A DNA stretch of 39,447 nucleotides from IMG/VR virus record IMGVR_UViG_3300036828_001639, positions 1 through 39,447 of that record. One strand, given 5' to 3'. The stretch's first letter is position 1, and each line of letters opens with the position of its first letter. This document shows, piece by piece, positions 20,573 to 28,261 of this stretch. The DNA comes from a virus. A program made the position numbers and the translations under genes. The notes under the pieces are model-generated. The model did no database searches. It was given only the letters and a program-made list of their open reading frames with translations, and was not told the origin of the DNA.

Positions 20573-21211
20573 ATGAAAAAGATTATTTTATTAAGTATGT
20601 TTTTGGGACTATTTGGTTGTAGTAAAAAGGTTGAAGATACAAATACTGCATCAAGTGAATCCACTTTACCAAAGCCTATTAGCGAGCATGCTTACTCTAC
20701 ATATACTAAAGATCAATTTCCAAGACTGTATGAAAAATGGGGTGATGATTGGGTTGTAAAGATTTCTGAATTAGAAAAAAAGGCTGTCCATAAAATTGCT
20801 AATGAGCATAATAGTTGTGACTCTATCGAAATAGCAGCATTATCTGAAAATAAAAGTACACCCAAAAAAGAGGCTGTATTTTTTATTGATTGTGCAAATG
20901 GTGAAAGATTTTATGTGTCTCAAAATGACTTAGATAAAAATACGGAAATTAAGTCTCAAACAGCAAAAGCTATTAGTCAATCAGAGGCATTTGATAAATG
21001 CATTCAAATGGTTAAAGAAAACACAAAATATCCGTCATCTGTAAATTTTAAAATGTTAGATAGTAATGGGTTTACTGCCAAAACAACTGGAAATGTAGCA
21101 ATAAACTTAGGGTTTGAAGCCAAAAATAGTTTTGGTGCAGAACTTCCTGCAAGAGCAAGATGTATTTTTACACCTGATGGTGTAAATGAAATCACTATCA
21201 CTGAAGGTTAG
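20573..21211 (+). CDS. Predicted lipoprotein (212 aa), moron-like
   Basis: Starts MKKIILLSMFLGLFGC, a signal peptide with a lipobox ending at Cys16 (LFGC), then a Ser/Thr-rich linker. The mature part has two further Cys pairs and helical and strand segments (SQSEAFDKCIQMVKENTKYP). It should be a lipid-anchored envelope protein. Prophage lipoproteins of this kind sometimes block superinfection (for example Cor or Llp types), but no homology to these was seen. It lies between two terminators in an AT-rich segment before the tape measure gene, with GGTGGGGT as ribosome binding region. Confidence 0.75.
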   Translation: MKKIILLSMFLGLFGCSKKVEDTNTASSESTLPKPISEHAYSTYTKDQFPRLYEKWGDDWVVKISELEKKAVHKIANEHNSCDSIEIAALSENKSTPKKEAVFFIDCANGERFYVSQNDLDKNTEIKSQTAKAISQSEAFDKCIQMVKENTKYPSSVNFKMLDSNGFTAKTTGNVAINLGFEAKNSFGAELPARARCIFTPDGVNEITITEG

Positions 21212-21250
21212 CTAATCTTCAGAATTTAAAAGTTGAGCAATTTTTCACTC

Positions 21251-21273
21251 AACCACCGCAAGGTGGTTTTTTA
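21251..21273 (+). terminator. Terminator of the lipoprotein unit
   Basis: AACCACC, loop GCAA, GGTGGTT and a T-run to 21272. It lies 40 bp after the lipoprotein stop and 19 bp before the tape measure start. Confidence 0.85.
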
Positions 21274-21291
21274 TTGCCTGAGGAAAACTAT

Positions 21292-24200
21292 ATGGCTACA
21301 AAACTGGGTTCTTTAACACTTGATTTGATATGCCGTACAGGTAATTTCACTCAGGGTATGCGGGATGCGTCTAATTCAGCTACGAGAGAAATGGGTCGTA
21401 TTGAGCAAAGCACAAATAATGTTACTAATGCTTTAAAGGGTATGGCGGTAGCTGCTATAGGTACTTTTTCATTATCACAGCTATCAGGCTATGCGGACGA
21501 ATATATAAATCTACAAAACCGCCTAAAACTAGTTACTAGTTCACAAAAAGAATTAGCTCAAGCAACAGAAGATACTTACCGAATTTCCCAAGTTACAGCT
21601 TCTTCATGGGATTCAACAGCGCAGGTTTATCAGCGCTTTGCGCAAAATGCAAAATCTCTAGGAATTAATTTAAAACAAGCAGCAAGTTTGACTGAAACTG
21701 TATCAAAAGCAATTGCGATTAGTGGTGGAACGGCTGCGAGCTCTGAAGCAGCATTGGTTCAATTTTCACAGGCACTTAGTTCAGGAATATTAAGAGGCGA
21801 AGAGTACAATTCAATTAGCGAGCAAGCAGGAGGTCTTCGAGATGCTATAGCTAAAGGATTGAATATTTCTGTAGGGGATTTAAGAAACTGGGCAAATGAA
21901 GGTAAATTAACAACAGATGTAGTAGTAAAAGCACTTACAAATGCGAAAATTTCTGTTGATGACTTATTTGGGAAAACAGATTTTACTGGTGCTCAAGGTT
22001 GGCAGCTAATTCAAGATGCAGCTATGAAAACTGTTGGTGAATTTTCGAAAGCCACTGGCGCTTCAAAAGCAATGTTTGAAAGCCTAAAATTATTATCTGA
22101 AAATATGGGTGCGGTAACCAATACATTAATGATTGGTGGCGCTTACATGGCTGGCACATATATCCCTACAATCTACAAAAGTGTTGTCGCAGCCAAAACA
22201 AGAATAGCAACCTTACTTGAAGAAATTCAAACTGAGAATGCAGCAATTATTCAAACTCAACGTAAAGCACAAGCTGAATACAATGCAAGTCAGGCTGAGT
22301 TAACAAGAGCAAGAGATGCTGTTGTTGCTGCTGAAATGCAAGTAAATGCTAATAGAGCAGTTATTGGGTCTGAAATTCAAAGAATTCAAGCCACTATTGC
22401 TGCTACAAATGCTGAAAAGGCTCAGGAAATCCAAAACCATAAAAGCCAGATTACGGATATTGGTCGAAGTCAGTCAGTAACTAGAATGGCTCAACTCCAA
22501 CAAGTTTTAGCTGCTCAAACAGCAGAATTAACAGCTCTTGAGGGTAAATTAGCTTCTACCACTCTTACTTCATCAAATGTGTATGTTGCTGCTCGAAACG
22601 CGGAAACTGCTGCAACTGGTCGCGCAACTGTTGCTACCAATCAGCTTAATATTGCAAATTCCTTAACCACTAGATCTTCTATGGGTTTGGTTGGGGCTTT
22701 AGGTGGGCCTGTTGGTCTCGGCATAATGGTTGCTTCTGTGGCTGCTGGATTTCTATTAATGAGGGATTCATCAAAAGACACACAGAGCGCTTTAGAAGAG
22801 CAGGGTTTAACAGTTGACGAGCTAAAAGTTAAATATAGTCAACTTAACGCTGAACAATTAAAGTTAAAAGCATTAGGTGCATCAGATGCAATTGAAGCTG
22901 AAAATGAAAAAATTAGAACATTATTTATTACTCTAGAAAGATACATAAGCGATTTAAATGGTCAAGGCAATACAGATCGAGCAAATGCCTTACAACAATA
23001 TCTTGAAGACTTAAAAGTTGGTGGAGATAGAGCTAAAAATGCATTTGCTAGACTTGAAAAGCAAAGGGTAGTTAATCCTGAAGACATTGCATATGCTGCC
23101 AAGATGGGTGCCGCTGTAAAAAGTTCTACCAACGAGGTTGATAAACAAAACCAAATCCTTAGCATTGCATCAAACAAACATATTGAACATGCAAAGGCAG
23201 CAAAAACTGGTGCTGAAGGTGTTGCTCAATTTGGAAGAGAAGCAGTAGGTTCTGCTGCGCAGATTAAAGGTTTAAGTGCTGAGGTTCAGAAATTCATTAG
23301 CGAAACTTTAAATACCATCTCAAGTAATAGTGAGGTTTTGGCATTAAGAGCTAAGGGTATTTCTAAGGAATATGCTGAAGGTTTTGTTAAGCTTAGACAG
23401 ATGCAAGGCTTAATTGGTAAAGATACACCTGTTGATATGGGTGCTTTTAATCTATTTTTGGCCGACTTATCAATTAAAGAAAAGATCAAGAATTTAGATG
23501 ATCAACAGGCTAAATCCGAAAAAGATAAAACTAAGGAGCTCGAAAGACAACAGAAAGTTCGAGAAAAGCATGCCGCACTTCTCGCCAGCAGTAATGAGCA
23601 AACACGTAATATGCTCAAAGTTTACCAAGCATTTCTAAATGCTGGGGTAGATGATGTTAAGGCACGGGTTTTAACTTCACAAGTTGGACGAGAGGGAGAT
23701 TTTCTAAGTAAGAACCTGTATGGAAACCATACAGATGCTGCTAACGGAAAAACTAATACTGGTTTTATCTCTTGGCAAGGTGAACGCTCAAAATCTTTAA
23801 TTGATTATTTGAGATCGCAAGGTGTATTGGATAGCAAAGGCAATATTCAGCAAACCCAAGAAGCATTAGATGCTCAGGCTAAATTCTTTATTCAAGAAGT
23901 CATGAGTCAAAAAAGATACTTGCCATCAAAGAATGCATTAGTAGGAACTAGTGACAATTACCGCGAACTTGAGCAAATTTTTGGTAAAAATGCTATTGCT
24001 TGGGACTATGCTGGAAATAGTATAGGCAAGGATAAAGCATCTAAGAATCTTGCTAGGCAAGATAGTTACTATGCAAAACTTGGTAAGCTTTTAGGTGAAA
24101 ATCCTGATAGTTTTCTTGGGTCGTTCAAAGATTTATCTAAGCAGGATGATGATGTTTATAAACTTAAAACAAGAATTGAGGATGAGAAAAAATCCTTAAT

Positions 24201-25404
24201 AGAGTTTTATGACGATTGGCAAAAGCTCGAAAACAATAACTCTGAAAAGGTTAAAGATATTCAAGAAAAATTTGCTAATGATCCAGCGGTAAGGGATCGC
24301 CTTTTAGCATTGCAATCTAAAGCTTATCAGGAAGATGTAGAAAACTATATTAAAGCTGGTGACGATCGGGTTAAAGCAGATTATCAAGCAACACAAGAGA
24401 TTATTGCTGCTCGCCAAGCTGCATTCGACAACATCAATAACCCAATTTACTCAATGAGGGATAAAGGTGTTGAGGCGCAAGCACAAGCATCTATGACTCC
24501 AGTTCAGTATCAATCTTGGCAACTGAATAAGGAGCAACAGGATGGTTATACAGGTCTTGGAAATGATTTGATAGATTCTGTTAATGCTATCAATGAAAGC
24601 CAAATTCTGTCTGAGCAAGAAAAGTATGATCAGCTTAAAAGTGCACATGAAGAGTATGTGAATTCAAAGGCTTCATTAGATCTTTTATATGACAAGCAAA
24701 CTAAAGACTTAGCACGCAGTCAGACAGTAGACCAACTCAATATGTGGGGAGGTATTCTTTCAACCGCGCAGAATACTTTTTCTCAATTAACACAGTCTGC
24801 TAAAGATGGAATGGGAGAGCAATCTTCAATGTACAGAACAATGTTTGCTCTTCAACAAGGTTTCTCGGTTGCTTCATCATTAGTTGCTGCTTGGACTGCA
24901 TATACTCAGGCATTTGCAGATCCTAGTGCAATGACACTGCCTCAGAAGTTTGCTGGTGCTGCATCTGTAATGGCCGCCTTAACACCTGCTTTGGCGACAA
25001 TTGGTTCGATAGGTTTCTCATCTGGTGGTTATACAGGGAGTGGAGGAAAATTCGATGTTGCTGGCGTGGTGCATAAAGGTGAGGGGGTATTAAATCAGGA
25101 AGAAATTGCCGCTTTGGGTGGACCATCTGGATTTTATGCATTGCGAAGCTTCATTAAAAACGGTTTTGCTGAAGGTGGATTTGTTGATGGAGGGATTAAG
25201 GTTCTTAATCCACAGCAAGGGAGTGATTCAGGGCGCTACATCTATGAATCGAGATCAAATCAAAGCTCTCAGCCATCTCAAGTGACTGTGAATCCAAATA
25301 TCATTATTACTGATGATCGTAAGTCAATCAGCGAATTTATGGCTAGTCGGGAGGGTGAGCAGATCATTTTGAAAACTTTAAAACGTAATGGTTACGCCCG
25401 ATAA
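21292..25404 (+). CDS. Tape measure protein with an internal lysozyme-like domain
   Basis: A 1370-aa tail length ruler. The N-terminal 270 residues match the tape measure domain (LDLICRTGNFTQGMRDASNS, then SSEAALVQFSQALSSGILRG). Long coiled coils follow (about 300-450 and 700-765). A hydrophobic stretch lies at about 463-490 and another near 1215-1245. Residues about 765-935 resemble a tail lysozyme/transglycosylase (LKVYQAFLNAGVDDVKARVL, SQVGREGDFLSKNL, TGFISWQGER), with Glu in GREGDF as a candidate catalytic residue. The C-terminus has the conserved GGYTGSGGKFDVAGVVHKGE. The start ATG 21292 has AGGA seven bases upstream. A TTG at 21274 overlaps the terminator. Confidence 0.93.
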   Translation: MATKLGSLTLDLICRTGNFTQGMRDASNSATREMGRIEQSTNNVTNALKGMAVAAIGTFSLSQLSGYADEYINLQNRLKLVTSSQKELAQATEDTYRISQVTASSWDSTAQVYQRFAQNAKSLGINLKQAASLTETVSKAIAISGGTAASSEAALVQFSQALSSGILRGEEYNSISEQAGGLRDAIAKGLNISVGDLRNWANEGKLTTDVVVKALTNAKISVDDLFGKTDFTGAQGWQLIQDAAMKTVGEFSKATGASKAMFESLKLLSENMGAVTNTLMIGGAYMAGTYIPTIYKSVVAAKTRIATLLEEIQTENAAIIQTQRKAQAEYNASQAELTRARDAVVAAEMQVNANRAVIGSEIQRIQATIAATNAEKAQEIQNHKSQITDIGRSQSVTRMAQLQQVLAAQTAELTALEGKLASTTLTSSNVYVAARNAETAATGRATVATNQLNIANSLTTRSSMGLVGALGGPVGLGIMVASVAAGFLLMRDSSKDTQSALEEQGLTVDELKVKYSQLNAEQLKLKALGASDAIEAENEKIRTLFITLERYISDLNGQGNTDRANALQQYLEDLKVGGDRAKNAFARLEKQRVVNPEDIAYAAKMGAAVKSSTNEVDKQNQILSIASNKHIEHAKAAKTGAEGVAQFGREAVGSAAQIKGLSAEVQKFISETLNTISSNSEVLALRAKGISKEYAEGFVKLRQMQGLIGKDTPVDMGAFNLFLADLSIKEKIKNLDDQQAKSEKDKTKELERQQKVREKHAALLASSNEQTRNMLKVYQAFLNAGVDDVKARVLTSQVGREGDFLSKNLYGNHTDAANGKTNTGFISWQGERSKSLIDYLRSQGVLDSKGNIQQTQEALDAQAKFFIQEVMSQKRYLPSKNALVGTSDNYRELEQIFGKNAIAWDYAGNSIGKDKASKNLARQDSYYAKLGKLLGENPDSFLGSFKDLSKQDDDVYKLKTRIEDEKKSLIEFYDDWQKLENNNSEKVKDIQEKFANDPAVRDRLLALQSKAYQEDVENYIKAGDDRVKADYQATQEIIAARQAAFDNINNPIYSMRDKGVEAQAQASMTPVQYQSWQLNKEQQDGYTGLGNDLIDSVNAINESQILSEQEKYDQLKSAHEEYVNSKASLDLLYDKQTKDLARSQTVDQLNMWGGILSTAQNTFSQLTQSAKDGMGEQSSMYRTMFALQQGFSVASSLVAAWTAYTQAFADPSAMTLPQKFAGAASVMAALTPALATIGSIGFSSGGYTGSGGKFDVAGVVHKGEGVLNQEEIAALGGPSGFYALRSFIKNGFAEGGFVDGGIKVLNPQQGSDSGRYIYESRSNQSSQPSQVTVNPNIIITDDRKSISEFMASREGEQIILKTLKRNGYAR

Positions 25405-25429
25405 GCCTCAGTAGAGGCTTTAATTTTTT
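25403..25429 (+). terminator. Intrinsic terminator after the tape measure gene
   Basis: AAGCCTC, loop AGTA, GAGGCTT, then TAATTTTTT. It overlaps the tape measure stop codon. Confidence 0.75.
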
Positions 25430-25438
25430 GGAGAATGT

Positions 25439-25618
25439 ATGAAAAATTTATTATGGTTTGGTGCTGGTTGCTTGATTGGTCTGTCGATAAAGAAACCTAG
25501 TAAACCAAATTTTGTTTTTAATACCTCTAATGATGGTAGATCAATAGGGTCCATGTTGAAAACAAAAGAAGCCGAAAAAGTGATTTTAGAAACTCTAAAA
25601 AGACATAGCTTTCGATAG
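25439..25618 (+). CDS. Small protein resembling the tape measure C-terminus
   Basis: A 59-codon frame starting after GGAG with a hydrophobic segment (LLWFGAGCLIGLSI). Its last 35 residues (NDGRSIGSMLKTKEAEKVIL then ETLKRHSFR) closely follow the end of the tape measure protein (DDRKSISEFMASREGEQIIL then KTLKRNGYAR). The likeness suggests a duplicated and shortened tape measure tail, now expressed separately with its own ribosome binding site. The N-terminal helix could anchor it in a membrane. It lies between terminator and next tail gene. I know of no named family for this, and a role at the tail tip is inference. Confidence 0.65.
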   Translation: MKNLLWFGAGCLIGLSIKKPSKPNFVFNTSNDGRSIGSMLKTKEAEKVILETLKRHSFR

Positions 25619-25636
25619 ATAAAGCAAGAGGACACA

Positions 25637-26848
25637 ATGAAAATACAAATCCAATTCGGCACAGTGAATGTATTAACAAACTGTCCTTTGCTTGATTCAA
25701 CTGAATTTTTAGAGTTTAAAACGGAAGTTCATGAGAGCTATGACGGTTCAGAAGATCGCTTAAATTTACGTGATCAACCGCGCCAAGAGTTACGCTTTAA
25801 ATATGTGACATTCAGAAAAGCTCTAGGTGATATGTTCCACATGCTCTATGCGAATCAGCGTGGCTTGTGGGGCATCCCAATGAAGCAGATTAAACTGAAA
25901 ATTCCTGACTTGGATTCAGACTTTCTACCTTTTGGTACCGAATTAACAAGAGCCGACTTCCGAGTCGGTTTTATTTTGCTTGAAAGTTCTGAAGGAGTGA
26001 AAGTTGCTGAGATTACAGAAATAGGCCGATATGTCGTAACACAGCAAGAAATTCGAGCTCCTGAAACAAATGAGATCATCCAGGAGGAGATTATCGAATT
26101 TCAAGATGGATTTAGATTTTCAAAAAAAATTACGGCAACAAATGCCTATATGTCGCCACTACGGATTTGCATCATGGATGGTGATGTAAGTATTGCTGCT
26201 TCAGGGTTTTATGCCAAGCAAGACATCACTTTTAAAGTGCTTGATGAGGATTGCCCGGATGATGAGGGTGTGGAACCTGAACAGTACAAAAGTGAGGATA
26301 TTTACTTCAAGCCATTGGTATTGGAAGGTGATTCATTATCAATGGCACTCACTCAACATCAGGTCATTGTAGATGGTGAAATAGGCGGTTTCCAAGACTT
26401 TACGAATTGGGATAAGCCAAGATACACCAAGCCTTTTAAATCCATCCTGAAGTCAAAAGAAGAGTATTCACAGTATAAGAATTTCTTATTCAGACGACTT
26501 GGTAAATACAAAGCCTTTTGGATGCCACTCTATGAAAAGCATCTTAGTGTGACGAGTACTGGTCTTAATTGGATTGAAGTGGACAATGACTATGTTATCG
26601 AAGCCGATCGCAAAAACTTGGCTGTCAAAATCAATGGTCTTTGGTCAGCACACTCGATCACTGCAATCAATAAGAATGGCAGCAAAACAAGACTGACTGT
26701 TTCACCCGGTCTTGATGTGTTGCAGTCTCAAATTCAATCGATTTGTTATTTAGGCCTGTATCGTTTGGCTGCGGATAGTGTCGAGTTCTCATTTCTGGGC
26801 AATTCAATTACTCAAGTCAATGTGCCAATTGTGGAGCTTCATTCATGA
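25637..26848 (+). CDS. Tail tip protein, distal-tail-like (403 aa)
   Basis: A soluble 403-aa protein following the tape measure. This is the position of the distal tail/minor tail protein (lambda gpM or the DUF2460-like hub proteins). It is strand-rich throughout (VLTNCPLLDSTEFLEFKTEV, then GFRFSKKITATNAYMSPLRI). Its C-terminal part (FRRLGKYKAFWMPLYEKHLS) resembles a segment shared by such tail proteins, in which a short 'FW.P' motif is common. The start follows AAGAGGACACA. It overlaps the next gene's start as ATGA. The exact family could not be fixed. An intrinsic-terminator-like hairpin lies within it. Confidence 0.75.
   Translation: MKIQIQFGTVNVLTNCPLLDSTEFLEFKTEVHESYDGSEDRLNLRDQPRQELRFKYVTFRKALGDMFHMLYANQRGLWGIPMKQIKLKIPDLDSDFLPFGTELTRADFRVGFILLESSEGVKVAEITEIGRYVVTQQEIRAPETNEIIQEEIIEFQDGFRFSKKITATNAYMSPLRICIMDGDVSIAASGFYAKQDITFKVLDEDCPDDEGVEPEQYKSEDIYFKPLVLEGDSLSMALTQHQVIVDGEIGGFQDFTNWDKPRYTKPFKSILKSKEEYSQYKNFLFRRLGKYKAFWMPLYEKHLSVTSTGLNWIEVDNDYVIEADRKNLAVKINGLWSAHSITAINKNGSKTRLTVSPGLDVLQSQIQSICYLGLYRLAADSVEFSFLGNSITQVNVPIVELHS
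25951..25976 (+). other. Terminator-like hairpin inside a tail gene
   Basis: CCGACT, loop TCCG, AGTCGG followed by TTTTATTTT. It encodes part of the tail protein (ADFRVGFILL) yet has the form of a full intrinsic terminator. Confidence 0.6.
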
Positions 26849-27822
26849 TCTTTAAAAGTCGTAAAGAGCTTTACCAATTTAAACATGGTGCCAAAGCTTG
26901 GTATTTTACGAGTGCTTCAAAACCTGTAGTACATAATGAAATCACATATCAGACAATACGCGGTATGAGTCGCACCGATATTGAAGATGCAGGCATTGAT
27001 AAAGCGGATGTGAATATTACTTTTCCACAGATTCCACTTCTAGATGCAAATGGTGAAGATCTGCAGCAGTTGTTCATTAATAAGATTTTCTATGATGCTG
27101 TGACAGTAACTATATTGGAGTTGTATAAAGGCGAGTCACTAGTCCTATTCAAAGGTCGTGTCACTGTGCCAAAGTTTGATGAAGATGCTAAAACAATGAC
27201 CTTGGTTGCATCAACCAATGAGACTTATCAAAACCGAAACATCTTAACGCGTAAGTTTCAGAAACCATGTCCTAATAAAATTTATGATCGATTTTGTGGC
27301 TTGAATTTCGAGACATGGTCCTCTAAAGCTAAAGTTTTATCGATTACTGGCTTGAAAGTAGTGGTTCAGTTTGCGCCTACCGTTACTGTTGTTGAATCTG
27401 TAGATGGCAATGAGAATCCAGTTGTAAGAACAACAACGATTCAAAGTTCATTAATCACAGCCAATGGAAAAGAAACAGTCACCAAAAATAAAACTGTAGT
27501 GACTAAAACAACAGATAAAGTTACTGGCCAAGTATCCATAGTCACAACGACAGAAGTCATTTTTACTCGTGAAGCCCAAAATGTATTTGCACGTGGATTA
27601 ATTTATAAGGATAGCGTTTATGTCTTTATTGCCAATGCAACGAGTCTAAGTCTTTCAATGTATCGACGGTTTCCGTATCTCAAAGTTGGTGATGAGGTGT
27701 TCATTGCCATGGGCTGTGATCAATCACAAGAATCTTGTAAGACATTTGGGAATAATCTTCGTTTTATGGGCTTCCCATTCATGCCGAACTCAAACCCAGT
27801 GAATGATGAAATTATTAAATAG
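26845..27822 (+). CDS. Tail tip protein, DUF2163/BR0599-like (gpL analogue)
   Basis: A 325-aa protein. The middle has CPNKIYDRFCGLNFETW and the C-terminal region GCDQSQESCKTFGNNLRFMG then FPFMPNSNP. This is the hallmark layout of DUF2163 and its phage BR0599-type C-domain, which corresponds to lambda gpL. The four cysteines in CxxxxxxxxC and CxxxxxxC are spaced as in proteins reported to bind an iron-sulfur cluster. A Thr/Val-rich insertion (about 190-245) is found between the two halves. It should form part of the tail tip between distal tail ring and the J-like protein. Confidence 0.85.
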   Translation: MIFKSRKELYQFKHGAKAWYFTSASKPVVHNEITYQTIRGMSRTDIEDAGIDKADVNITFPQIPLLDANGEDLQQLFINKIFYDAVTVTILELYKGESLVLFKGRVTVPKFDEDAKTMTLVASTNETYQNRNILTRKFQKPCPNKIYDRFCGLNFETWSSKAKVLSITGLKVVVQFAPTVTVVESVDGNENPVVRTTTIQSSLITANGKETVTKNKTVVTKTTDKVTGQVSIVTTTEVIFTREAQNVFARGLIYKDSVYVFIANATSLSLSMYRRFPYLKVGDEVFIAMGCDQSQESCKTFGNNLRFMGFPFMPNSNPVNDEIIK

Positions 27823-27830
27823 GTGTTGAT

Positions 27831-28079
27831 ATGGTCATAGCTCCTTGGGTGCTTTGGGCGATGTTCGCCATAACATTAGCATCTGCTGTATATAGTTACT
27901 ATTCATTAAAAAAAGCACAAAAACAAAATAGACCTGAACCCAATCAAAACAATGGAACCATTGCAGATGAGGGAGTTTCATTTTCTGATCTTGCAGGTTC
28001 ACCGCATGTTTATACAAACATTACTTGGGAAGGGAATCAATCAACCGAACCTATCAAGTCAAAAGGCGGTAAGAAATGA
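27831..28079 (+). CDS. Small tail-tip protein with N-terminal hydrophobic helix (82 aa)
   Basis: An 82-aa protein. Residues about 3-24 are hydrophobic (APWVLWAMFAITLASAVYSY). Then comes a basic and Pro/Gln/Asn-rich linker and a small polar domain with GVSFSDLAGSPHVYTNITW. Proteins of this type (hydrophobic helix followed by a 'P.A..G....P...GT....W' domain) occur before the small and J-like tip proteins in this class of phages. They are thought to act in tip assembly or DNA ejection, which is inference. The stop overlaps the next start. Confidence 0.7.
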   Translation: MVIAPWVLWAMFAITLASAVYSYYSLKKAQKQNRPEPNQNNGTIADEGVSFSDLAGSPHVYTNITWEGNQSTEPIKSKGGKK

Positions 28080-28261
28080 AAATCTATATGTCAGATATTC
28101 GGAATGCAAAAATGTGTGCTCGCGGAACGCGGGCATTTTTTATGCTGCATGGTTTGGATTTTCAGGACTTCCTTAAAAACGGTATTGATGCAGAAATTAT
28201 CCTAAGCACCCAAGATACTATGGCAATTCAAGTTGTGGAGTTGAAAAATGGGCGGAAGTAA
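28076..28261 (+). CDS. Small tail-tip assembly protein (61 aa)
   Basis: A 61-aa protein. The sequence MCARGTRAFFMLHGLDFQDF, then NGIDAEIILSTQDTMAIQVV is characteristic of short proteins encoded just before the J-like tip protein. The residues RxCxxGxRxFF-like at the start are conserved among such relatives, as far as I recall. The overlap with the preceding stop (ATGA) and 14-bp overlap with the J-like gene show strict coupling. A terminator-like hairpin lies inside (28112-28141). Confidence 0.75.
   Translation: MKIYMSDIRNAKMCARGTRAFFMLHGLDFQDFLKNGIDAEIILSTQDTMAIQVVELKNGRK
28112..28141 (+). other. Terminator-like hairpin inside the small tail-tip gene
   Basis: GTGCTCGCG, loop GAA and CGCGGGCAT are followed by a T-run to 28141. 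It lies wholly within a coding region. Confidence 0.55.

Noticed and set aside
25420-25662. An 80-codon minus-strand frame after the tape measure gene
   Set aside because: It is antisense to a well-initiated plus-strand gene that resembles the tape measure tail, and it lacks a ribosome binding site.
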